Origin: an uncultured Selenomonas sp.
GTDB lineage: Bacteria; Bacillota; Negativicutes; Selenomonadales; Selenomonadaceae
DNA: 7,561 nt
NCBI GenBank assembly: GCA_937981305.1
Contig: CALJPB010000354.1
Span: forward strand, 1 to 7,561
Reading direction: 5' to 3'
Below the pieces are notes generated by a model that worked only from the letters and a program-made list of their open reading frames with translations, ran no database searches and was not told the DNA's origin. Positions 1 through 6,457 of this stretch are shown here, in pieces. The first letter of the stretch is position 1, and each line of letters starts with the position of its first letter. The position numbers and the translations under genes are program-made.

Positions 1-63
1 TGCGTCCGGTTTGTCTCCTTGATCGAACAAAAAATCTACACCAATCTGACGGACTTCATTTTA
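1..63. other. Short flank downstream of purD, no assignable gene
   Basis: These 63 bases follow the tandem purD stops. No intrinsic terminator and no start codon with a ribosome binding site is visible on the minus strand. One minus frame (the purD frame past the stops) is open for 20 codons. The plus frame from base 1 is open for 25 codons to a TAA at 76-78, which would overlap the end of purD by 15 bp. The plus frame has more G/C at third codon positions, like the pur genes, so it could be the tail of a convergent gene. Neither call is safe on this much sequence. Confidence 0.3.
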
Positions 64-1326
64 TCAGCGATTCCTTAATGCACGATATGCAATGTCCTTA
101 CGATAATAGGCATCCTTAAAGGATATTTTCTCGACTGCGGCATAGGATTTTTTCACCGCAGATGCGATGTCTTCCCCCATGCCGACAACCCCAAGTACGC
201 GCCCGCCGTTCGTGAGGATTTTGCCGTTCTGCTCCACCGTTCCTGCATGGAACACAAGCGCACCCGTGTCCTCTGCAGCTCTGATGCCACGAATCTCATG
301 CCCCTTTTCATAGGATGCAGGATATCCGCCTGCCGCCAAGACGACACAGACGGCTGCCCCGCTTTTCCAATGTATGGGCACATCCGCGAGTGTTCCATCA
401 GAACAGGCGCACATGATCCGGACGAGGTCACCATCGAGCAAAGGCAGAACCACTTGTGTCTCGGGATCACCAAAGCGTGCGTTGAACTCGACGACCTTTG
501 GTCCGTCCTTTGTAATCATCAGACCGAGATAAAGACAGCCTCGATAGACTCTGCCCTCTTTTGCCATGGCGGCAATTGTAGGTTTCAGAATCTCCTCTGT
601 TGCACGTTCCGTCATCTCCGGTGTCATGACAGGGGCTGGCGCATAGGTGCCCATTCCGCCCGTGTTTGGTCCCTTGTCTCCGTCAAGAGCACGCTTATGA
701 TCCTGCGCACTAATCATGGGACGGATGATCTTCCCGTCGGTGAAGGCAAGCAGCGACGCTTCCTCCCCCTCCATAAACTCTTCGATAACGACGCGTGTTC
801 CCGCCTTGCCGAAGGTATTATCCTCCATGATTGTATCTATGGCATCGAGTGCCTCTTGCTCCGACATGGCAACAATGACGCCCTTCCCTGCGGCAAGGCC
901 GTCTGCCTTGACAACGATTGGCGCGCCCTCTTTGCGAATATATGCGCGCGCAGGTTCTGCCTCAGTAAAGACTTCGTAACGTGCCGTTGGAATCCCATAC
1001 TTCTTCATGAGATCCTTTGCGAAGGATTTTGAACCCTCAAGCTCCGCCGCATTTGCGCGCGGACCAAATGCACGAATCCCTGCACTCTCGAGCTCGTCCA
1101 CAAGTCCATTTGTGAGAGGAATCTCGGGACCGACGACCACAAGTCCGATTTCTTTCTCCTTGGCAAATTTCAGGATTGCTTCGTTGTCCGTCGCAGAGAT
1201 GTCAATCTGCTCCCCCATTCCCGGGTTTCCGGGCAGGGCATAGATGCTGTCCGTCAACGGACTCTCTTTGAGTTTCCAGAAAAGCGCGTGCTCGCGACCG
1301 CCTGATCCGATTACAAGAATGTTCAC
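64..1326 (-). CDS. purD: Phosphoribosylamine-glycine ligase (GAR synthetase)
   Basis: PurD joins glycine to 5-phosphoribosylamine using ATP, giving GAR, in the cytoplasm. The 420-residue product is normal length for bacterial PurD. It opens with GSGGREHAL (residues 7-15) and PGNPG (32-36), typical of the N domain. The ATP-grasp region carries KADGLAAGKGV (140-150), HKRALDGDKGPNTGGMG (210-226) and EFNARFGDPETQ (280-291), which form the nucleotide and metal site; the C domain follows. I chose the GTG at 1326 because the protein then begins exactly at the family start (MNILVIGSGG), with GAGGAA six bases upstream. A longer frame reaching 1416 lies inside purH and adds an unrelated N-terminus. The Shine-Dalgarno overlaps the purH stop codon and the gap is 10 nt, so translation is probably coupled to purH. 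The gene ends in tandem in-frame stops (TGA then TAA). No intrinsic terminator is visible in the 63 bases that remain after it. Identity is very secure. Confidence 0.98.
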   Translation of the reverse strand: MNILVIGSGGREHALFWKLKESPLTDSIYALPGNPGMGEQIDISATDNEAILKFAKEKEIGLVVVGPEIPLTNGLVDELESAGIRAFGPRANAAELEGSKSFAKDLMKKYGIPTARYEVFTEAEPARAYIRKEGAPIVVKADGLAAGKGVIVAMSEQEALDAIDTIMEDNTFGKAGTRVVIEEFMEGEEASLLAFTDGKIIRPMISAQDHKRALDGDKGPNTGGMGTYAPAPVMTPEMTERATEEILKPTIAAMAKEGRVYRGCLYLGLMITKDGPKVVEFNARFGDPETQVVLPLLDGDLVRIMCACSDGTLADVPIHWKSGAAVCVVLAAGGYPASYEKGHEIRGIRAAEDTGALVFHAGTVEQNGKILTNGGRVLGVVGMGEDIASAVKKSYAAVEKISFKDAYYRKDIAYRALRNR

Positions 1327-1336
1327 GTCGTCTTCC

Positions 1337-1930
1337 TCATTTTTCCAACTGCCCGGCAAGATATGCGTTGATTGCGCTGTCATAGTCAGCAGTATGGGCA
1401 AACGCCTCATGTGCAAGCCGCATCCGTGTCATGCCGTCGACCGCGCCGTCCTTCTCGATTTTCTCCGCAATCTCCGCATAGCGCGCGGGGTTTGTAATCA
1501 CGGTGACAAATTTGAAGTTTTTCGCTGCAGCGCGAATCATTGCAGGACCGCCGATGTCAATCTGCTCAACTGCCTCAGCAAGTGTGACATTCGGATTTGC
1601 AACCGTTTCCTTAAAGGGATAGAGATTGACTGCAACGAGATCGATCGGCGTAATTTTCAGCTCACGCAATGCCTTCTCATGTGTCTGATTGCCACGGACG
1701 GCAAGAATACCGCCATGTACGAATGGGTGCAGCGTCTTGACGCGTCCGTCCATGATCTCGGGGAAGCCTGTTACATCGCTGACATAGATGACAGGGATAC
1801 CCGCCTCACGGAGTGCCTTCATTGTTCCGCCCGTGGAGACAATCTCGACTCCTGCTTTATGCAGTACGCGTGCAAATTCCACCACACCCGTCTTGTCGGA
1901 TACACTGATCAGAGCACGTTTTATCTTCAT
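1337..1930 (-). CDS. purH: IMP cyclohydrolase, single-domain PurH lacking AICAR formyltransferase
   Basis: This is the IMP cyclohydrolase (MGS-like) half of PurH, which closes FAICAR to IMP, the last step of the pathway. The start [15 protein letters not shown] is the usual PurH N-terminus. The residues matching known cyclohydrolase active-site positions are present: R63 and K65 in [10 protein letters not shown]104 in NLYPF, D125 in QIDIGGPA, and K137. The domain ends normally near [13 protein letters not shown] (about 178-190), and then the protein stops at 197 residues. Bifunctional PurH is about 510 residues. The missing part is the whole AICAR formyltransferase domain, and purD begins 10 nt after the stop, so no remnant exists here. 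The clean ending suggests a natural one-domain enzyme and not a frameshift; the formyltransferase must then be encoded elsewhere. The ATG overlaps the purN stop by 4 nt (ATGA) and is preceded by a strong GAAGGAGG six bases upstream. Confidence 0.95.
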   Translation of the reverse strand: MKIKRALISVSDKTGVVEFARVLHKAGVEIVSTGGTMKALREAGIPVIYVSDVTGFPEIMDGRVKTLHPFVHGGILAVRGNQTHEKALRELKITPIDLVAVNLYPFKETVANPNVTLAEAVEQIDIGGPAMIRAAAKNFKFVTVITNPARYAEIAEKIEKDGAVDGMTRMRLAHEAFAHTADYDSAINAYLAGQLEK

Positions 1931-2559
1931 AATGATCCTCCTTCAGCGGCGGGCAGGATGTGAACCCTTCGCCCATCCGTACGCAGTCTGTCTTCCACAT
2001 AGAGTTTGATTGCCTCCGGGAATATCCGATGTTCCTGTTCCAGAACACGTGCCGCAAGTGTTTCCTCGGTATCGTCCTCCGTCACAGGAACGGACGCCTG
2101 TAGAATGATGGGGCCGGAGTCCATTCCTTCATCCACGAAGTGAACGGTGCAGCCGCTGACCTTCACGCCGTAAGCAAGTGCGTCACGATGGGCATGTGCT
2201 CCCGGAAAGCTCGGCAGGAGTGCAGGGTGGATGTTCAAGATACGACCCGTATACGCATGGACGAAAACGGGAGAGAGAATCCGCATGAATCCTGCAAGAA
2301 TTACGAGGGTTACACCGTGGGCCTGCAGCTCATCCAGCATGGCGCGCTCGAAGTCTGCGCGCCCCGCATAGTCCCGATAGACGACGGCAACAGCGGGAAT
2401 CCCCTTCGCTCGCGCGCGCTCGAGTGCATAGGCATCGCGCTTGTCTGCGATGACGACCGCAATTTCAGCAGGAATCTCTCCACGCTCAATCGCCTCGATA
2501 ATCGATGCCAGATTGGAACCGCGTCCCGAGCAGAGTATGCCAAGCTTTTCCTCACGCAT
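1927..2559 (-). CDS. purN: Phosphoribosylglycinamide formyltransferase (GAR transformylase)
   Basis: PurN transfers a formyl group from 10-formyltetrahydrofolate to GAR, giving FGAR. The 210-residue product is a typical length. The N-terminal [15 protein letters not shown] (about 6-20) is the phosphate-binding segment of the Rossmann-like fold. The catalytic triad expected from the E. coli enzyme (Asn106, His108, Asp144) is visible as N109 and H111 in [13 protein letters not shown] and D147 in DEGMDSGPI. The ATG at 2559 is preferred because it gives the family N-terminus and overlaps the purM stop by only 8 nt; an in-frame ATG at 2589 would add ten unrelated residues inside purM. A purine-rich AAGGGCGG lies about 8 nt upstream, so initiation is probably aided by ribosomes finishing purM. 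The 3' end carries the purH ribosome binding site and overlaps purH by 4 nt. Confidence 0.97.
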   Translation of the reverse strand: MREEKLGILCSGRGSNLASIIEAIERGEIPAEIAVVIADKRDAYALERARAKGIPAVAVVYRDYAGRADFERAMLDELQAHGVTLVILAGFMRILSPVFVHAYTGRILNIHPALLPSFPGAHAHRDALAYGVKVSGCTVHFVDEGMDSGPIILQASVPVTEDDTEETLAARVLEQEHRIFPEAIKLYVEDRLRTDGRRVHILPAAEGGSL

Positions 2560-3601
2560 CAAAGACACCGCCCTTGATGACGACCTCATGCGCCCCTTCT
2601 GTTACATGACCGATGTGGTACACTGTTTCATTCTGCGCATTCAACCGAGCCGTGATACGATCCGCTTCGTCCGATGAAACAATGAGTACCATACCGATGC
2701 CCATGTTGAATGTGCGGTACATTTCCGTCCAGTCAACATTCCCCCACTCCTGCAGCAGACGGAAGACCGGCGGGATCGTCCATGCCGCACCGTTTACCTC
2801 TGCCCCCATATGCTCCGGCAGAGCGCGTGGGATATTTTCGTAGAAACCGCCGCCTGTGATATGCACCATGCCGTGAATATCAAATTTTCGAATCAACGGC
2901 AGACAGATACGCGGATAGAGGCGCGTCGGGGTCAGCAGTTCCTCACCGATGGTTTTGCCGAGTTCCTCCATGTACTCATCACCTTTGAACCCCTTGCGCT
3001 CAAAGACAATTTTGCGTACAAGAGAGTATCCGTTTGAGTGTACCCCCGACGACGGCAGACCGAGCAGGACGTCGCCTGCTTTTACACGGGCGGGGGTAAT
3101 GAGCTTGGAGCGTTCTGCAACACCCACGGAGAACCCTGCAATATCGTATTCTCCTATGGGATAAAACCCCGCCATCTCCGCTGTTTCGCCGCCGATCAGG
3201 GCACAGCCGGACTCCTTGCAGGCACGCGCAACACCTGTAACGACCTCGGCGACCTGCATCGGTTCGAGTTTGCCGACGGCAAGATAGTCGAGGAAGAAAA
3301 GGGGTTCTGCCCCCTGCACGAGAATATCGTTGACGCACATCGCGACTGCGTCCTGCCCAATTGTATCATGTTTGTTCAGTAGGAACGCAAGACGCAGCTT
3401 CGTTCCGACACCGTCCGTTCCCGATACGAGAACCGGCTCTTTATAGTCCTTGGTATTCAGGGCAAACAGCCCACCAAAGCCGCCGAGATCACCCATCACC
3501 TCCGAGCGATAGGTCGCACGGACGGCATCCTTAATCAGAGATACAGACTCGTTTCCTGCATCGATATCAACGCCCGCATCACGGTAGGTCATTCTCTCCA
3601 T
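2552..3601 (-). CDS. purM: Phosphoribosylformylglycinamidine cyclo-ligase (AIR synthetase)
   Basis: PurM converts FGAM to AIR with ATP, closing the imidazole ring. The 349-residue length fits the family. Conserved motifs appear in order: AGVDIDAGN near the N-terminus (9-17), GDLGGFGGLFAL (37-48), SGTDGVGTKL (60-69) of the nucleotide/phosphate site, CVNDI (89-93), GGETAEMAGFY (137-147), and HITGGGFYENIPR (247-259). The ATG at 3601 follows the purF stop by 6 nt. A second in-frame ATG at 3592 also gives a sensible N-terminus and has GGAG close upstream, so the true start could be three residues later; I keep the first. A purine run (AAGGGGG) at the end of purF could serve the first start. The stop lies inside purN, consistent with coupled translation. 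PurM's substrate comes from FGAM synthase, which is not encoded in this window. Confidence 0.97.
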   Translation of the reverse strand: MERMTYRDAGVDIDAGNESVSLIKDAVRATYRSEVMGDLGGFGGLFALNTKDYKEPVLVSGTDGVGTKLRLAFLLNKHDTIGQDAVAMCVNDILVQGAEPLFFLDYLAVGKLEPMQVAEVVTGVARACKESGCALIGGETAEMAGFYPIGEYDIAGFSVGVAERSKLITPARVKAGDVLLGLPSSGVHSNGYSLVRKIVFERKGFKGDEYMEELGKTIGEELLTPTRLYPRICLPLIRKFDIHGMVHITGGGFYENIPRALPEHMGAEVNGAAWTIPPVFRLLQEWGNVDWTEMYRTFNMGIGMVLIVSSDEADRITARLNAQNETVYHIGHVTEGAHEVVIKGGVFDA

Positions 3602-3607
3602 CGGCTC

Positions 3608-5059
3608 TCAAAGCCCCCTTTCACGCTGTGCAATCCGCCTCCGCTCGAGTATGAGCTTATCATCCTCGTCGAGCGTCGCATCCTCTTCGGGAACAGGATA
3701 GTTGTTGTTAAAGCAGGCGTAGCACATGTGATCCGGATTGAGTGCCGGAACACATTGCCGCAGCCCTTCGATTGAGATGAAATGGAGTGAATCAGCTCCG
3801 ATGAAATCGCAGATCTCCTCCACGCTCTTGGTCGCGGAGATCAGTTCTTTGCGGATGGATGTATCAATGCCATAGTAGCACGGATCGGTAATCGGTGGAC
3901 TGCTGATGCAGACGTGAATTTCACGCGCTCCGGCGTTTCGCAGCAGCCGCACAATCTTTCCACTCGTCGTACCGCGTACGATGGAGTCGTCCACCATGAT
4001 GACCGACTTTCCTGCTACAACGGAACGTACGGGGCTCAGTTTTAGCTTGACTGCCGCATCGCGCTGTTTCTGCGTCGGTTGGATGAATGTGCGTCCAATG
4101 TAGCGGTTCTTGATCAGCCCTTCGGCAAATGGGATGCCTGCCTCATAGGCAAAACCGGTCGCTGCAGTTGTGCCGGAGTCCGGGACAGAGATGACGACAT
4201 CGCCGCGAAAACCGGACTCGCGTGCAAGAACGCGTCCCATCTCAAAGCGTGCCGCATGGACGGACTGCCCATCAATGATGGAATCCGGGCGCGCAAAATA
4301 GATGTATTCGAAGATGCAGGAAGCGACGTCTTCCCCATTGGAAAAGCGATAGGACTTGAGCCCGTCGCTGTCGATGACGACCATTTCACCCGGCAATACA
4401 TCGCGCACGAATGTGGCACCGTTGACATCAAGGGCGCAGGTCTCTGAGGACAGAACCCATCCGCCATCCGTTGTCCGCCCGATGCAGAGTGGTCGGAACC
4501 CCTGTGGATCACGCACGCCGATCAGCTTGTCCTCTGTCATGATCGAAAGACAGAATGCACCGCGCACAAAACTGACCGCCTCAAGGATGCGTTCCTCGAT
4601 GGAGGTCTTTTGTGAACGCGCGATGAGATGAACAAACACCTCGGAGTCGATGGTTGTCTGAAAAACCGTACCTTTGCTTTCAAGATCACGGCGGATCAGT
4701 GCCGCATTGGTAAGATCGCCGTTGTGTGCAAGAGCGAGTGCGCCGCCTGCATAGTTTACGCGCAGAGGCTGAGCATTCGCGGCAAGGCTGAATCCCGTCG
4801 TCGCATAGCGAACGTGTCCAATGGCGATTTTAGCATGATCGAGATGAGGCAGCTGCTCACGGAATACCTCGCTGACCAGACCCATGCCCTTTTTCACATC
4901 GATCCAATAGCCATCCGTGAGTGCAATACCCGCGCTCTCCTGTCCGCGGTGTTGGAGCGCAAAGAGACCAAGATACGTCATTTCGGACACGTCCTCCACA
5001 GGGGAGTACACACCGTAGATGCCGCATTCTTCCTTCCACTTTGGCACTTTTTCGTACAT
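3608..5059 (-). CDS. purF: Amidophosphoribosyltransferase, Bacillus-type with Fe-S cluster
   Basis: PurF is the committed step: it uses glutamine to convert PRPP to 5-phosphoribosylamine. The 483-residue protein has an N-terminal glutaminase domain and a C-terminal phosphoribosyltransferase domain. An 11-residue propeptide precedes C12, the expected nucleophile once the propeptide is removed (ECGIYGVYSP). Glutaminase motifs include HRGQESAG (37-44), GHVRYATTG (81-89) and HNGD (112-115). The PRPP loop is VIMVDDSIVRGTTS (353-366). Four cysteines sit where the Bacillus subtilis enzyme ligates its 4Fe-4S cluster: C248, C394 (DPCYYGID), and C446 and C449 (MCYACF). By analogy this makes the enzyme oxygen-sensitive and feedback-regulated by purine nucleotides. 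It starts 5 nt after the purC stop, with GGGAGAAG inside the end of purC as a probable ribosome binding site about 10 nt upstream. It is followed by purM after a 6-nt gap. Confidence 0.98.
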   Translation of the reverse strand: MYEKVPKWKEECGIYGVYSPVEDVSEMTYLGLFALQHRGQESAGIALTDGYWIDVKKGMGLVSEVFREQLPHLDHAKIAIGHVRYATTGFSLAANAQPLRVNYAGGALALAHNGDLTNAALIRRDLESKGTVFQTTIDSEVFVHLIARSQKTSIEERILEAVSFVRGAFCLSIMTEDKLIGVRDPQGFRPLCIGRTTDGGWVLSSETCALDVNGATFVRDVLPGEMVVIDSDGLKSYRFSNGEDVASCIFEYIYFARPDSIIDGQSVHAARFEMGRVLARESGFRGDVVISVPDSGTTAATGFAYEAGIPFAEGLIKNRYIGRTFIQPTQKQRDAAVKLKLSPVRSVVAGKSVIMVDDSIVRGTTSGKIVRLLRNAGAREIHVCISSPPITDPCYYGIDTSIRKELISATKSVEEICDFIGADSLHFISIEGLRQCVPALNPDHMCYACFNNNYPVPEEDATLDEDDKLILERRRIAQRERGL

Positions 5060-5064
5060 TGTGC

Positions 5065-5778
5065 TTATGCTTCTCCCGTCAGCCTGTGAAGCATTTCCTT
5101 ATAGGCGTCCTCTACATTGCCGAGGTCGCGGCGGAAACGATCCTTATCCAGTTTCTCCTTCGTATCGCTGTCCCAGAAACGGCAATTGTCCGGAGAAATC
5201 TCGTCGGCAAGGATGATATTCCCGTTGGCATCTTTGCCAAATTCGAGTTTGAAGTCGATGAGATCGACGCGTTTGGTCTTGAGGAACTTCGTAAGGACAT
5301 CGTTGATCTTCAGCGACATGCGCTCAATCTCGTCCAGCTCAGCATCCGTTGCAATCTTCATCGCACGGATATGGTAGCGGTTGAGCATGGGGTCGCCGAG
5401 GTCGTCGTTCTTATAGCAGTACTCGATGATCGGGAACGGCATCGGAACGCCTTCCTCAAGTCCGAGACGCTGAGCAAGTGAACCTGCAGCAACATTACGG
5501 ATGATGACCTCGAGTGGGATGATCGTAAGTTTCTTGACAATCATCTCACGGTCACTCGGCATGGAAATATAGTGATGAGGGATTCCTTCCTTGGCAAGAA
5601 GATCGAAGAAGAACGCCGTCATCTTGTTGTTCATGACGCCCTTGTCCGCAATCGTGCCGCGCTTTGCACCGTTCCCCGCCGTTGCGTCGTCCTTATAGTA
5701 GACGAGGTATTCATCGGAATGATCCGTTGCATAGATAATCTTTGCCTTGCCCTCGTAAAGAGCCTCTTTGCGCTCCAT
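5065..5778 (-). CDS. purC: Phosphoribosylaminoimidazole-succinocarboxamide synthase (SAICAR synthetase)
   Basis: PurC joins CAIR and aspartate with ATP to give SAICAR. The 237-residue product is the usual length for the short bacterial form. Motifs seen: LYEGKAKIIY (7-16) at the N-terminal ATP loop, PLEVIIRNVAAGS (88-100), LIDFKLEFG (173-181), DEISPDNCRFWD (192-203) and LDKDRFRRDLG (210-220). The ATG at 5778 gives the family N-terminus. Its own ribosome binding site is poor: GGAAAGG lies about 11 nt away, and the better AGGAG is 22 nt upstream. A six-codon open frame ends exactly on this start codon (TAATG), which may matter for initiation. An 86-nt gap with a palindrome separates it from purE. 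The substrate CAIR would come from PurE, and the product would go to PurB, which is not in this window. Confidence 0.98.
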   Translation of the reverse strand: MERKEALYEGKAKIIYATDHSDEYLVYYKDDATAGNGAKRGTIADKGVMNNKMTAFFFDLLAKEGIPHHYISMPSDREMIVKKLTIIPLEVIIRNVAAGSLAQRLGLEEGVPMPFPIIEYCYKNDDLGDPMLNRYHIRAMKIATDAELDEIERMSLKINDVLTKFLKTKRVDLIDFKLEFGKDANGNIILADEISPDNCRFWDSDTKEKLDKDRFRRDLGNVEDAYKEMLHRLTGEA

Positions 5779-5798
5779 TATTCGGCCTGCCTTTCCAT
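5778..5798 (-). other. Six-codon open frame ending on the purC start codon
   Basis: An ATG at 5798 opens a frame of six codons (MERQAE) whose TAA shares its last base with the purC ATG. AGGAG lies upstream but only 2 nt from this ATG, which is closer than optimal. If translated, a ribosome ending here would be placed on the purC start, compensating for purC's weak ribosome binding site. It could equally be chance, since nothing shows that it is expressed. The resemblance of MERQAE to the purC N-terminus MERKEA is probably coincidence. Confidence 0.25.
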
Positions 5799-5804
5799 TT
5801 CTCC

Positions 5805-5836
5805 TAGGGAAGCACTGAATTTATTAGGCTTCCCTA
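5805..5836 (-). repeat. 32-nt palindromic hairpin in the purE-purC gap
   Basis: Arms TAGGGAAGC and GCTTCCCTA (plus-strand 5805-5813 and 5828-5836) are perfectly complementary over 9 bp. The 14-nt spacer can pair partly further (CT with AG, AAT with ATT). On the transcript, no U tract follows, so it is not an intrinsic terminator. It sits in the only sizeable gap of the operon, its 3' arm touching an AGGAG. It could be an mRNA stability or processing structure between purE and purC, or a unit of a dispersed palindromic repeat; the sequence alone does not decide. Confidence 0.55.
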
Positions 5837-5864
5837 AATACAGGACATATCCTATGACTAGTGT

Positions 5865-6353
5865 TTACAGCTGTGCTGCGACCCGATCTGCTTTCGCTTC
5901 CACCTCAAGTACCATCTTTTCCCGATAGTCCATCAGTGCTTCTGCGATCGAGGTGTCGTACACGGCAAGAATTTCCGCGACAAAGATCGCGGCATTCTTT
6001 GCACCGTTGATCGCCATGGACGCAACGGGAACCCCCGACGGCATCTGCACTGTGCTGAGCAGCGCATCCATACCGTTCAGCGGTGTCGCATTGACGGGGA
6101 TACCGATGACGGGTTTGATTGTGTAGCTTGCTACAACACCTGCAAGATGTGCCGCAGCTCCCGCTGCCACAATAAATGCCGCAAACTCCTTGTTGTGATC
6201 GGCTTCCATGACAAAATCACGCACAATAGAGGGCGTGCGATGTGCCGAGGCAACCTTGACCACAGGCTCAATGCCGAATTGCTTGAGGAGCTCGACCGCA
6301 GGCTTTAAGATTGGCCAGTCGGAGTCGCTTCCCATGAGGACTGCTACCTTCAT
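5865..6353 (-). CDS. purE: N5-carboxyaminoimidazole ribonucleotide mutase (PurE)
   Basis: PurE is the first gene of the operon. In bacteria it usually rearranges N5-CAIR to CAIR. The 162-residue product is the normal size for a stand-alone PurE. Motifs: GSDSDW (8-13) at the phosphate-binding turn, SAHRTP (36-41) with the conserved H38, [10 protein letters not shown] (63-72), and QMPSGVPV (103-110). These look like class I PurE, which works with PurK, yet no purK is present in this window. I chose the ATG at 6353, because the product then begins [12 protein letters not shown] and AAGGAG lies 8 nt upstream. A longer in-frame start at 6455 would run through the cheV terminator and the pur promoter and adds unrelated sequence. 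The predicted leader is only about 15 nt. The gene is followed by the 86-nt gap before purC. Confidence 0.97.
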   Translation of the reverse strand: MKVAVLMGSDSDWPILKPAVELLKQFGIEPVVKVASAHRTPSIVRDFVMEADHNKEFAAFIVAAGAAAHLAGVVASYTIKPVIGIPVNATPLNGMDALLSTVQMPSGVPVASMAINGAKNAAIFVAEILAVYDTSIAEALMDYREKMVLEVEAKADRVAAQL

Positions 6354-6360
6354 TTTACCA

Positions 6361-6366
6361 TCTCCT
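6361..6366 (-). promoter_or_regulatory. purE ribosome binding site
   Basis: AAGGAG (minus strand, at 6367-6362, read within this short stretch) lies 8 nt upstream of the ATG at 6353. It is a good Shine-Dalgarno and is the main reason to place the purE start at 6353 and not at the upstream in-frame ATG at 6455. Confidence 0.8.
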
Positions 6367-6374
6367 TGATCTCT

Positions 6375-6403
6375 ATGATAACGAGATTTTAGAGTCATGT
6401 CAA
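6375..6403 (-). promoter_or_regulatory. Vegetative sigma promoter of the pur operon
   Basis: On the minus strand a perfect -35 TTGACA (6403-6398) and a -10 TATCAT (6380-6375, one mismatch from TATAAT) are separated by exactly 17 bp. Transcription should start near 6368-6370, leaving about 15-17 nt before the purE ATG. This leaves no room for a riboswitch or attenuator, so any control of initiation must act on the promoter. A short inverted repeat, ATCTC and GAGAT with a 9-nt centre (6369-6387), spans the -10 box and could be an operator. The promoter lies immediately after the cheV terminator. Confidence 0.88.
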
Positions 6404-6410
6404 TAGAACG

Positions 6411-6446
6411 AAAAGGACTGCCGTACAGAAGTACAGCAGTCCTTTT
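6411..6446 (-). terminator. Bidirectional intrinsic terminator after cheV
   Basis: Two 16-nt arms (6411-6426 and 6431-6446) pair along their full length, with a single G-U wobble and a 4-nt loop. The arms begin with AAAA and end with TTTT, so an A/U-flanked hairpin forms on either strand. It starts 11 nt after the cheV stop, ends cheV transcription, and separates it from the pur promoter 8 nt beyond. No plus-strand gene is seen that would use it in the other direction. Confidence 0.9.
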
Positions 6447-6457
6447 ATTATCCAAAC

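Noticed and set aside
1..63. Terminator for the pur operon after purD
   Set aside because: GTCCG and CGGAC can pair but are about 40 nt apart with no U tract after the second arm. No intrinsic terminator is supported within the window.
247..1032. Long plus-strand open frame (261 codons) opposite purD
   Set aside because: It is antisense to a fully conserved purD. It is rich in Cys, His and Arg with no recognisable motif, as expected from the complement of a GC-biased coding strand.
1244..1963. Plus-strand open frame (239 codons) opposite purH and the start of purD
   Set aside because: It runs across two conserved minus-strand genes and their junction. No family motif or ribosome binding site supports it.
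6354..6410. Purine riboswitch or attenuator ahead of purE
   Set aside because: The predicted transcript leader is only about 15 nt. No three-stem aptamer can fit, and the only strong hairpin lies upstream of the promoter.
6354..6455. Extended N-terminus for purE starting at 6455
   Set aside because: It would translate through the cheV terminator and the pur promoter, and it adds residues not found in PurE. The mRNA predicted from the promoter begins downstream of that ATG.
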